Shown here piece after piece: positions 43,088 through 50,757 of a stretch of DNA of 64,000 nucleotides. The translations under genes were made by a program, and so were the position numbers. Location: NCBI GenBank assembly GCA_022794255.1, contig JAAWEL010000023.1:62001-126000 (forward strand), in the 5' to 3' direction. Every line of letters starts with the position of its first letter. Within the stretch, counting starts at the first letter, position 1. Origin of the DNA: Lachnospiraceae bacterium. GTDB lineage: Bacteria > Bacillota > Clostridia > Lachnospirales > Lachnospiraceae. The notes beneath the pieces are model-generated. The model saw nothing but the letters and a program-made list of their open reading frames with translations, was not told where the DNA came from and ran no database searches.

Positions 43088-44422
43088 ATGCCGGAAAATG
43101 AGTTGTTACTGGAACAAAGACAGGTCCTTTCGTCCCGTCAGCTGCAGTCTCTGGAGATCCTGACATTTACGAATCAGGAGTTGAACACATTTTTGATTAA
43201 TGAATATCTGGAAAATCCTATGCTTGAGGATTTGGAGGAACGGGAGGAGGAGATGCTTAAGAATTTGGAACAGCTCTATGAAAGGGGGATCACCTACAAA
43301 GAGCAGTTTACCCGCTGGGGCGAGGAGGAGGACAACCGCAGAGAGGATATTCGGGCAGCCGGGCCGGATGAGCTGGAGGAAGTTATTTTAGGACAGTTAG
43401 ACAGCAGGGAATATACACTGGGGCAGTGGAAAATGATGGAGTATCTGGTGAAATGTCTTGATGAAAAGGGGTTTTTTCCGTATGAGCCGGAAGAGATCGC
43501 CCGGGCAGCAAGGGTTCCTGAGGATGCGGTTTGCCAGTGCCTGAGCGTGCTTCGAAAGCTGGAACCGGCAGGGATTTTTGCGAAGGATATTTCCGGGTGT
43601 CTAAAGGAGCAGCTGAAGCGGCAGGGATGTGAGGAGGAAGCGCTGTTTCGGATTGTGGAAGAGTATATGGATGAGCTTTTGGAGGGCCATATCAGCGTGA
43701 TTTCCCGAAGCCTGAAATTGTCTACGGCAAAGGTAAAGGAGTATATTGGCATCATCAGCCGTTTAAACCCCAGGCCGGTTATGAGCGTATCGGAGAAGGC
43801 GGTGGCCTATGTGGTGCCAGATATTCTGGTCCGGTGGGAAAAGGGTGCCTGGGAGATTCGGCTGAATGATAAATGGATGGGGGAATATCGGTTCAATCAG
43901 TATTACATACGAATGATGGAGGAGACGAGAGAGAGGGAGCTTCGGCAGTATTTTCAGGAGAAACTGGAACGGGCCCGGTTTGTGACGGATTGTGTGGAGT
44001 TAAGAAGAAAGACCTTGACAACGATTGCCCGTGTAATTCTGGAACATCAGCAGGATTATTTTCTGGGAGACGGGCCTTTAAAGCCAATGAGTATGGAGAT
44101 GGTGGCAGAATTGGCAGGAATTCATGTATCCACCGTCAGCCGGGCAGTGAAGGATAAGTATCTCCAATACCAACATGTTCATCTTTTAAGGGATCTTTTT
44201 ACATCGGCAGCAGGGGCCAGGGAGGAGATGTCAGTGGTTTCCGTGAAAAAGGAGATTAAAAAGCTGATTGCAGAGGAGAGTACAGAAAATCCTTTAAGTG
44301 ATGCAAGGATTGCTCAGATGATGAAGGGAAGAGGAGTGGAGATTTCCCGGCGTACTGTAGCGAAATACCGGGGGCAGATGGGGATTCTGGAATCCCGGCA
44401 GCGGGGGTATCTGGGAAGATAA
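43088..44422 (+). CDS. rpoN: RNA polymerase sigma-54 factor
   Basis: A 444-residue sigma-54. The N-terminal region I is Gln/Leu-rich (LEQRQVLSSRQLQSLEILTF) and contacts activators. A core-binding region and helix-turn-helix (AELAGIHVSTVSRAVKDKYL) follow, then the RpoN box SRRTVAKYRG near the end, which reads the -24 element. Its place inside an island with three -24/-12 promoters and an enhancer-binding protein suggests dedicated use here. It starts with AAGGAGG upstream. Confidence 0.95.
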   Translation: MPENELLLEQRQVLSSRQLQSLEILTFTNQELNTFLINEYLENPMLEDLEEREEEMLKNLEQLYERGITYKEQFTRWGEEEDNRREDIRAAGPDELEEVILGQLDSREYTLGQWKMMEYLVKCLDEKGFFPYEPEEIARAARVPEDAVCQCLSVLRKLEPAGIFAKDISGCLKEQLKRQGCEEEALFRIVEEYMDELLEGHISVISRSLKLSTAKVKEYIGIISRLNPRPVMSVSEKAVAYVVPDILVRWEKGAWEIRLNDKWMGEYRFNQYYIRMMEETRERELRQYFQEKLERARFVTDCVELRRKTLTTIARVILEHQQDYFLGDGPLKPMSMEMVAELAGIHVSTVSRAVKDKYLQYQHVHLLRDLFTSAAGAREEMSVVSVKKEIKKLIAEESTENPLSDARIAQMMKGRGVEISRRTVAKYRGQMGILESRQRGYLGR

Positions 44423-44446
44423 AGAATGAGGGGAAAGAGCGGACAT

Positions 44447-44489
44447 AAAAAAGAATGGACATATATGAAAAACCGGCACATGTCCATTC
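44447..44489 (-). terminator. Terminator of the GGGtGRT/scaffold operon
   Basis: Read on the - strand, GAATGGACAT / ATGTCCATTC forms a 10-bp stem followed by TTTTTT (+ strand A-tract 44447-44452). It may also stop rpoN transcription from the other side. Confidence 0.75.
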
Positions 44490-44517
44490 CCGGAAAATAT
44501 TTTGGAAGAGAAAGCGG

Positions 44518-45519
44518 TCAGCCATGAAGAATCTCGTCAATCTTTACGGCTATGGTGACAGTTGCGCCTACCATGGGATTGTTGCCCATACCGATAAAGC
44601 CCATCATTTCTACATGGGCGGGAACAGAGGAGGAGCCTGCAAAGGTGGTATCTCCATACATACGGCTCATGGAGTCTGTCAGACCATAGGAGGCCGGGCC
44701 GGCAGAAGTCTCATCCGGACCTAAGGTGCGTCCGATTCCACCGCCGGAGGCACAGGCAAAGTAGTTTTTTCCCCTGAGGATACAGTTGCGTTTGTAGGCT
44801 CCTGCCACCAGATGGGAGAAACGAACCATGTTGGTACCGTTTCCGGAGATGGACACGTCCACATCCTCATGCTCCATGATGGCGATACCCTCCCGGATAT
44901 CATTGGCGCCATAGCAGAGGATATGGGAACGGGGACCGTCCGTAAAGGGAATCTTGTCCCGGATAATCAGCTGATTTTTTTCAAAATCAAATTCTGTGCG
45001 GATATAGGTAAAGCCATTGACCCGGGAGATGATCTCTGCAGCATCCTTGCCCAGACCGTTTAGGATAACCTGGAGGGGAGTTATGCGGACCTTGTTGGCA
45101 GATTGGGCAATGCTGATGGCTCCTTCAGCGGCGGCAAAAGATTCATGGCCGGCCAGAAAGGCAAAGCAGCGGACCTCTTCAGACAGAACCATAGCGGCCA
45201 GCTTGCCGTGGCCTCTGCCCACCTCCCGCTCATCAGCCACAGAGCCGTCCAGGCAGAAGGCTTGCAGTGCTTCTCCCAGCTCCAGTGCGGCTTCTCTGGC
45301 ATTTAGAGCCTGACGTTTTAAGGCGCTGGCGGCTCCGGCAGTGTAGGCCCAGCAGGCATCATCAAAGGAGATGGGCTGGATGGATTTGATGATTTGGAAA
45401 ATGTCCAGGCCCTGTTGTAAACATAGTTCCCGGGCTTTTTCCAGACTGGCGATTCCGTTGTTGTTAAGGTAGGTGTTTATTTTATTGGATTTATAGACGG
45501 AGTTTTCAAAAACCGGCAT
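44518..45519 (-). CDS. GGGtGRT family protein
   Basis: A 333-residue protein of the family named for its GGGtGRT motif, here ASGGGIGRTLGPDE near residue 253. Biochemical function is unknown. Other conserved-looking parts are FAFLAGHESFAAAEGAISIA and MEMMGFIGMGNNPMVGATV-like C-terminal residues. It is encoded downstream of the Fe-S scaffold-like protein with 15 bases between them. In Clostridia the two usually occur as a pair, suggesting joint action. AAAGGAGG precedes the start. Transcription should come from the - strand sigma-54 promoter at 46293. Confidence 0.85.
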   Translation of the reverse strand: MPVFENSVYKSNKINTYLNNNGIASLEKARELCLQQGLDIFQIIKSIQPISFDDACWAYTAGAASALKRQALNAREAALELGEALQAFCLDGSVADEREVGRGHGKLAAMVLSEEVRCFAFLAGHESFAAAEGAISIAQSANKVRITPLQVILNGLGKDAAEIISRVNGFTYIRTEFDFEKNQLIIRDKIPFTDGPRSHILCYGANDIREGIAIMEHEDVDVSISGNGTNMVRFSHLVAGAYKRNCILRGKNYFACASGGGIGRTLGPDETSAGPASYGLTDSMSRMYGDTTFAGSSSVPAHVEMMGFIGMGNNPMVGATVTIAVKIDEILHG

Positions 45520-45534
45520 ATAGGTGGTCCTCCT

Positions 45535-46227
45535 TTATTGTTTTCTGGGATTGATGGTGGTGACAGCTTCCTCATAGCGCCCATAGGTGCCGGTGGACTG
45601 ATCCAAGGCCTCCTGGGCGGAAAGGCCATCTTCCAGAAGGTTCATCATTTTTCCTAAATTGACATATTGATAGCCGATAATGTGGTTGGTTTTGTCCAGG
45701 CCTAAGCGGGAAATATAGCCTTCCGCCAGCTCTAAGTAGCGGGGACCCTTGGCCAGGGTGCCGTAGCAGGTGCCTACCTGGCTGCGAATGGTATTTCCCA
45801 GATCTTCAAGGCCGGCGCCAATGGTAAGGCCGCCCTGGGAGTAGGCAGTCTGAGTGCGGCCATATGCCATAGCAAGGAAGTATTCTCGCATGGCCACATT
45901 GATGGCATCGCAGACTAAGTCTGTGTTGAGGGCTTCTAAAAGAGTTTTGCCGGGGAGAATCTCTGCGGCCATGGCAGCGGACTGGGTCATGCCGCTGCAG
46001 CCGATTACCTCGACTAAGGCTTCCTGGATAATGCCGTTTTTGACGTTTAAGGAAAGCTTACAGGCGCCCTGTTTTAAGCCGCAGGTGCCCGCGCTGTGGC
46101 TGAAGCCGGAGATGTCTTCCACACGGCTTACTGGAGTAAAGGATCCTTCCTGGGGAATGGGGGACGGTCCGTGGCTGTGGCATCGGGCTACCGGGACCAT
46201 ATTTTTAATTTCTTTTGCGTATTCCAT
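45535..46227 (-). CDS. Iron-sulfur scaffold-like (NifU/IscU-type) protein
   Basis: A 230-residue protein related to IscU/NifU scaffold domains but longer. Candidate cluster ligands are in SAGTCGLKQGACKLSL, VEVIGCSGMTQSA and SQVGTCYGTLAKG. Pairing with GGGtGRT rather than with a cysteine desulfurase suggests a specialised role, not general cluster assembly. The ATG at 46227 is chosen because AAGGAGG lies five bases before it; a longer start at 46248 has no such site. It is the first gene behind the - strand -24/-12 promoter. Confidence 0.82.
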   Translation of the reverse strand: MEYAKEIKNMVPVARCHSHGPSPIPQEGSFTPVSRVEDISGFSHSAGTCGLKQGACKLSLNVKNGIIQEALVEVIGCSGMTQSAAMAAEILPGKTLLEALNTDLVCDAINVAMREYFLAMAYGRTQTAYSQGGLTIGAGLEDLGNTIRSQVGTCYGTLAKGPRYLELAEGYISRLGLDKTNHIIGYQYVNLGKMMNLLEDGLSAQEALDQSTGTYGRYEEAVTTINPRKQ

Positions 46228-46278
46228 GGGTTCCTCCTTATTGGACATAGGGGTGATTTTTGCTGATTAGGAAGTGAA

Positions 46279-46293
46279 GCAAGCAGTGTGCCA
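46279..46293 (-). promoter_or_regulatory. Sigma-54 (-24/-12) promoter of the scaffold/GGGtGRT operon
   Basis: On the - strand, TGGCACACTGCTTGC (46293 to 46279) fits the consensus, with GG and GC ten bases apart. It lies 52 bases from the operon start. Confidence 0.9.
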
Positions 46294-46405
46294 ATTGTAA
46301 GTAGGTGAGGGAGAGAAAAAGAGGGCAGGCAAGGCTTCGCTTTGTTTTCGGTTGGCGAAAGCTGCAGGCTTTCCGTATTTTCGGCATGGGTATTTAAGGG
46401 AGGGG

Positions 46406-46439
46406 TTTCAATTTTGGAAGAGATGTTTCAAAAAAGAAA
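46406..46439. promoter_or_regulatory. Tandem enhancer-like sites between the scaffold operon and the activator gene
   Basis: TTTCAATTTTGGAA (46406-46419) and TTTCAAAAAAGAAA (46426-46439) are TTTC-N6-GRAA repeats exactly 20 bases apart, about 115-145 bases upstream of the - strand -24/-12 promoter and just before the activator start. They match the pair at 33192-33225. Confidence 0.55.
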
Positions 46440-46485
46440 TGTTCCGGGGAATTTTAATCATAGTATGTTGGAGGAGAACAGGGTG

Positions 46486-48429
46486 ATGAAGAGAAAAATA
46501 AAGCTTGCTTTGATTGCAACCTATCCTACAATGGCAGAGATATTTGTGGATATTACAAAGGACAGGGGGGATTTGGAGGCCAGGAGCATTTATGCTTCTT
46601 TTGACCGGGCGGCTCAGATTGCCCGGGAGATGGAGCGGACTGGGGAGGTGGATGTGGTTTTAAGCCGGGGGGCAACAGCGGCTCAGATTCAGAGCTCGGT
46701 GGAGCTTCCGGTGATTTTTATTCCGATTACCCCTTTTGATGTGATTCAGGTGGTTCGCAAATTGGGGGCTTCTGTCCGCCGGATTGCTCTGATTCATTAT
46801 ATGAGGCATGTGCCCGGGGTTCAGGAAATTGCAAAAATGTACAATATTCAGGTAGAAGAATACTCCTTTTTTAGCCAGAAGGATATTGAGGCGGCAGTGT
46901 ATGATGCTTATCGGAAGGGAATCCGCACCATTGTGGGGGGAGAGGTGTCGGTGCGGGTGGCTAAAAGTATGGGACTTAGTGGGTTTCAGGTCAGTGCTGG
47001 CAGGGAAGCAGTGGAACGGGCGGTGGAGGAGGCGCTGACGGTGTTTACGGAGAAACAAAAGGAGCGGAATAAGGCAGTTCAGATGAAGGCGGCCTATGAC
47101 TCCTTAAAAGAAGGGGTTGTGGTGATGGATGAGGAGAAGCGGATTGTGGTGATGAATCGGGTGGCTGAGGAGCTTTTTGACCGAAAGTATAAGCTGGGAG
47201 ATCGGGCTGGAACAGATGTAATCGGGGATAAATACTGGCAGCAATGTCAGGCGGGGAAGGAATGCAGTGTATATTTAAGGAAGATTAAAAAGGCTACCTA
47301 TGGGGCAGCTCACATGCCAGTGACCAGAAAAAAACGGTTTATCGGGGTGGTGACCCGGTTGGAAGATGTGACCCGAACGCAGGAGATGGAGCAGAAGATC
47401 CGCAATGAGCTGCACTTAAAAGGCTTTGTGGCCAAATACAGGTTTGAGAATATTGTTACAGCTGATTCAGGTATGAAACGGGTTTTGCAGCAGGCCAGGG
47501 TGTATGCGGCCACAGATTCCTCCGTGCTGATTGAGGGAGAGTCAGGAACAGGAAAGGAGCTTTTGGCTCAAAGCATTCACAACGCCAGCTGCCGGGCGGA
47601 TGGGCCTTTTGTGGCAGTCAACTGTGGAGCGATTCCGGAAAATCTTTTAGAGAGTGAGCTGTTTGGCTATGAAGCCGGATCCTTTACCGGGGCAAAAAAG
47701 GAAGGGAAGGCCGGGCTTTTTGAGCTGGCTCATAACGGTACCCTGTTTTTGGACGAGATTGGAGAAATATCAGGGAATGTTCAGACTCGGCTTTTAAGGG
47801 TATTGCAGGAGCGGGAGATTATGAGGGTGGGTGGGAGCCGGATCATCCCGGTCAATGTGCGGGTGATTAGTGCCACCAACCGGAACTTAAGGACATTTTC
47901 CCAGGAAGGAGGATTCCGGGGGGATCTGTATTATCGGCTGAATGTGCTTCATTTGTCGCTCCCCCCTCTGCGAAAGAGAATGGGAGATGTGCCGGTGTTA
48001 GCGGAGCGTTTTTTTAGGGAATATGGAAAAAATGAGGAGAAGCAGGCCCGGCGTCTAAAGGCAGTGATTCCGATTCTCACCTCTTATTCCTGGCCGGGCA
48101 ATATTCGGGAGCTGCAAAACACCATGGAGCGATATGGGGTATTATCCGAGCTGATGGAGACGGAACGGATGGGGGAGGAAGAGCTGCGAGAGATCTTAGG
48201 AACCTCCCGCCAGGATGGGGCGGACAATACCATGCAGCTGGATATCCGGCTGGGAGGAGAGTTAAGTGAGATTGTTAAGCAGGTGGAGTGTGAGGTGGCA
48301 AAAAGGTATTTGGAGGATTATGGAAATAATCAGGATCTGGCTGCCAAAGCTCTGGGAATCGGCAGGACGACCTTTTGGAGGAAATGTGGGGGAAAGGGGG
48401 AAGAAGCCCACGGAAACAGCAGCAGATGA
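46486..48429 (+). CDS. Sigma-54-dependent activator with PrpR-type sensor domain
   Basis: A 647-residue enhancer-binding protein. Residues 1-185 resemble the PrpR N-terminal domain, which in PrpR senses 2-methylcitrate. A PAS-like segment follows at about 200-300 (MKAAYDSLKEGVVVMDEEKR). The AAA+ domain has Walker A GESGTGKE (351-358), the sigma-54-contacting loop GSFTGA (398-403, where GAFTGA is usual), Walker B GTLFLDEIGE, and a C-terminal Fis-type helix-turn-helix (DLAAKALGIGRTTFWRK). The ATG at 46486 follows GGAGGAG. Its location between two sigma-54 promoters makes it the obvious activator of the island. Confidence 0.92.
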   Translation: MKRKIKLALIATYPTMAEIFVDITKDRGDLEARSIYASFDRAAQIAREMERTGEVDVVLSRGATAAQIQSSVELPVIFIPITPFDVIQVVRKLGASVRRIALIHYMRHVPGVQEIAKMYNIQVEEYSFFSQKDIEAAVYDAYRKGIRTIVGGEVSVRVAKSMGLSGFQVSAGREAVERAVEEALTVFTEKQKERNKAVQMKAAYDSLKEGVVVMDEEKRIVVMNRVAEELFDRKYKLGDRAGTDVIGDKYWQQCQAGKECSVYLRKIKKATYGAAHMPVTRKKRFIGVVTRLEDVTRTQEMEQKIRNELHLKGFVAKYRFENIVTADSGMKRVLQQARVYAATDSSVLIEGESGTGKELLAQSIHNASCRADGPFVAVNCGAIPENLLESELFGYEAGSFTGAKKEGKAGLFELAHNGTLFLDEIGEISGNVQTRLLRVLQEREIMRVGGSRIIPVNVRVISATNRNLRTFSQEGGFRGDLYYRLNVLHLSLPPLRKRMGDVPVLAERFFREYGKNEEKQARRLKAVIPILTSYSWPGNIRELQNTMERYGVLSELMETERMGEEELREILGTSRQDGADNTMQLDIRLGGELSEIVKQVECEVAKRYLEDYGNNQDLAAKALGIGRTTFWRKCGGKGEEAHGNSSR

Positions 48430-48467
48430 TGATAGGGGATTTTGCAATCAATGAAAAGGCTGAGGTT

Positions 48468-48482
48468 TGGCACGCCATTTGC
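48468..48482 (+). promoter_or_regulatory. Sigma-54 (-24/-12) promoter of the CoA-pathway operon
   Basis: TGGCACGCCATTTGC matches the consensus perfectly, including the G after TGGCAC. It begins 39 bases after the activator stop and 74 bases before the CoA-transferase start. Confidence 0.93.
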
Positions 48483-48541
48483 TTTGTAGAGAAAGTGAAA
48501 ATATAATTTTTCACATTATCATTCTTTACGGAGGTGTTAAG

Positions 48542-49738
48542 ATGGCAGAACTACAAGGAGCACTGGAAGGAGTTGTGGTACTAGACCTAAGCCGGGTTCT
48601 GGCAGGGCCTTACTGCAGCATGATTCTTGCTGATATGGGGGCTGAGGTGATTAAGCTGGAGGTGCCGGGCACTGGGGACGATACCCGGGGCTTCCCTCCC
48701 TTTAAGGATGGAAAGAGCGGCTATTTTATGAACATGAACCGCAACAAAAAAGGAATCACTTTGAACTTAAAAAAGGGGAAAGATACTTTTTTGGAGTTAG
48801 TAAAAAAGGCAGATATCCTGATTGAGAATTACCGTCCAGGGACCATGGAAAAGCTGGGAATCGGCTATGAGGAGCTGAAAAAGATCAATCCGAAGCTGGT
48901 GTACGGTTGTATTTCCGGGTTCGGTCATTATGGCCCTTACTCAAAACGTCCAGGCTACGATATTGTGGGACAGGCCATGAGCGGGATCATGAGTGTCACC
49001 GGATGGCCGGATGGAGAGGCGACCCGGGCCGGGGCGCCGATTTCGGATACAGTGTCAGGGATTTCTCTGGTGGCTGGAGTGCTAGGAGCGCTTCACTATG
49101 CCCAAAGAACCGGAATCGGGCAGAAGGTGGATATAGCTCTGGTAGACAGCTTAGTAAGCGTGATGCAGATTATCAACCAGATCTATCTGATCGGAGGCAG
49201 GATTCCGGGGCGCTCCGGCAATGCCTACGAGTCCACAGCTCCCTATGACACATTCCCCACTAAGGACGGGCAGCATGTGGTGATCGGCGTGGCCAATGAC
49301 AAGTTTTGGAAGGCTATCTGCGAGCTGGTGGGGCGGGAGGAGCTGATCGATGACCCGGATATGGCCAAGAACAAAGACCGGGTAAAGAACCGGGAAAAGA
49401 TCAAGTTAGTAGTGACAAAGTGGACTATGACAAAGACGGCTAAAGAGCTGGTGGACACGCTGTTGGAGGCCGGGCTTCCAACAGCACCGATTTACAATGT
49501 AAAGCAGGTGACGGAGGATCCTCATATTGCCGGAGCCAGGAACATGTTTGTGGAGGTGGAGGCCCCGGAGGTTGGAACGATCAAAGTGACCAACTCTCAC
49601 ATCAAGATGTCTGAGACAAAAACCGGCTTTCGGAGCCCGGCTCCTGCGCTGGGACAGCATAATGAAGAAATATACTGTGGGATGCTGGGATATTCCAAGG
49701 AAAAGCTGCAGCAGATGAAGGAAGAAGGGGTAATCTGA
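48542..49738 (+). CDS. Class III (CaiB/BaiF) CoA-transferase
   Basis: A 398-residue family III CoA-transferase. The start LEGVVVLDLSRVLAGPYCSM and NRNKKGITLNL are typical; D169 in GAPISDTVSG is the aspartate that forms the acyl intermediate. It moves CoA from a donor thioester to a carboxylic acid. With the HMG-CoA-lyase-like gene directly after it (TGATG overlap), it recalls the succinyl-CoA:D-citramalate CoA-transferase/citramalyl-CoA lyase pair of Chloroflexus, so activation of a citramalate-type acid is proposed. Strong GGAGGTG site; the first gene behind a sigma-54 promoter. Confidence 0.9.
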   Translation: MAELQGALEGVVVLDLSRVLAGPYCSMILADMGAEVIKLEVPGTGDDTRGFPPFKDGKSGYFMNMNRNKKGITLNLKKGKDTFLELVKKADILIENYRPGTMEKLGIGYEELKKINPKLVYGCISGFGHYGPYSKRPGYDIVGQAMSGIMSVTGWPDGEATRAGAPISDTVSGISLVAGVLGALHYAQRTGIGQKVDIALVDSLVSVMQIINQIYLIGGRIPGRSGNAYESTAPYDTFPTKDGQHVVIGVANDKFWKAICELVGREELIDDPDMAKNKDRVKNREKIKLVVTKWTMTKTAKELVDTLLEAGLPTAPIYNVKQVTEDPHIAGARNMFVEVEAPEVGTIKVTNSHIKMSETKTGFRSPAPALGQHNEEIYCGMLGYSKEKLQQMKEEGVI

Positions 49739-50733
49739 TGGGAATGGCAAAAAATGTGACTTTGGTGGAGGTGGGACCCAGGGACGGGTTCCAGAATGTG
49801 AAGACAAAGATTCCCACAAAGGATAAGATCGCCATCATCCAGGGGATGATCCGGGCAGGCGTAAGGCAGATGGAGATCACATCCTTTGTCAATCCCAAAT
49901 GGCTGCCGCAGATGGCGGACGCCGTTTGTGTGACAGAGACTATTCTTAAAGAGGCGCCAAAGAATTTTCGGGCCATCGCCCTGGCCCCTAATGCAAAAGG
50001 GGTACAAAATGCAGTGTCTGCTGGCCTTATGGATGTGACTTATGTTTTATCAGCCAGTGAATCCCACAATCATAAAAATGTCAACCGTCCTATTGAGAAG
50101 TCCTTGGAAGAGCTGACGGAAATTCGCAAGACTTATAGTGATATCCATATCCGGGTATCTTTAGCAGTCAGCTTTGGCTGTCCTTTTGAGGGAAAAGTTT
50201 CCTTGGGTCAGGTGATGGGGGTGGTGGAGTCCATAAAAAAAGCAGGGATAAAGGAAATTGTGCTCTGTGATACCATCGGGGTGGCCAATCCCTTACAGAT
50301 AAGAGAGATGGTGAAGGAGGTTTGCAGCCGATTTTCGGATGTGACCTTCGGATTACATATTCATGACACCAGAGGTATGGGGCTTTCCAATATTTATGCC
50401 GGACTTTTGGAGGGAATCCGAATCTTTGAGACCAGTATCGGAGGTCTGGGAGGCTGTCCTTTTGCCCCGGGAAGCGCCGGGAATACAGCCACAGAGGATA
50501 TGCTAAATATGCTGACCGGCATGGGAATTTTCCATGGGATCGATTTGGATGCTTATCTGAAAACCGTGGAGCTTGTGAAGAAGGTGGTGGATGTACCCTT
50601 GACTGGGCGGATTTCTTGTATGTGTCGATCCGTTTCCCAGGACGAAGGGCCACTGGAAAGAGGACCGAGTATAAGCGGCGGTTCAGATGGAATCAGGAGT
50701 TTGATGGGAAAAGGAATCAAAAGTATAAAATAG
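49738..50733 (+). CDS. HMG-CoA-lyase-type acyl-CoA lyase
   Basis: A 331-residue lyase of the HMG-CoA lyase family: VEVGPRDGFQNVKTKIPTK near the start holds the catalytic Arg-Asp; the metal-binding HIHDTRGMG is near residue 206; the flexible-loop cysteine is C240 in GGLGGCPFAPGSAGNTATED. The family cleaves 3-hydroxy-3-methylacyl-CoA compounds to an acyl-CoA and an oxo acid. Given the neighbouring transferase, isomerase and hydratase, cleavage of citramalyl-CoA to acetyl-CoA plus pyruvate, or of its methyl homologue to propionyl-CoA plus pyruvate, is more likely than leucine breakdown. This substrate is inferred. Confidence 0.88.
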   Translation: MGMAKNVTLVEVGPRDGFQNVKTKIPTKDKIAIIQGMIRAGVRQMEITSFVNPKWLPQMADAVCVTETILKEAPKNFRAIALAPNAKGVQNAVSAGLMDVTYVLSASESHNHKNVNRPIEKSLEELTEIRKTYSDIHIRVSLAVSFGCPFEGKVSLGQVMGVVESIKKAGIKEIVLCDTIGVANPLQIREMVKEVCSRFSDVTFGLHIHDTRGMGLSNIYAGLLEGIRIFETSIGGLGGCPFAPGSAGNTATEDMLNMLTGMGIFHGIDLDAYLKTVELVKKVVDVPLTGRISCMCRSVSQDEGPLERGPSISGGSDGIRSLMGKGIKSIK

Positions 50734-50757
50734 AACAAAACAGGGAGGAAGAAAAAA

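Noticed and set aside
48440-48467. A possible activator site TTTTGCAATCAATGAAAA just before the third sigma-54 promoter
   Set aside because: It does not match the TTTC-N6-GAAA spacing of the other sites and lies too close to the promoter for a typical enhancer.
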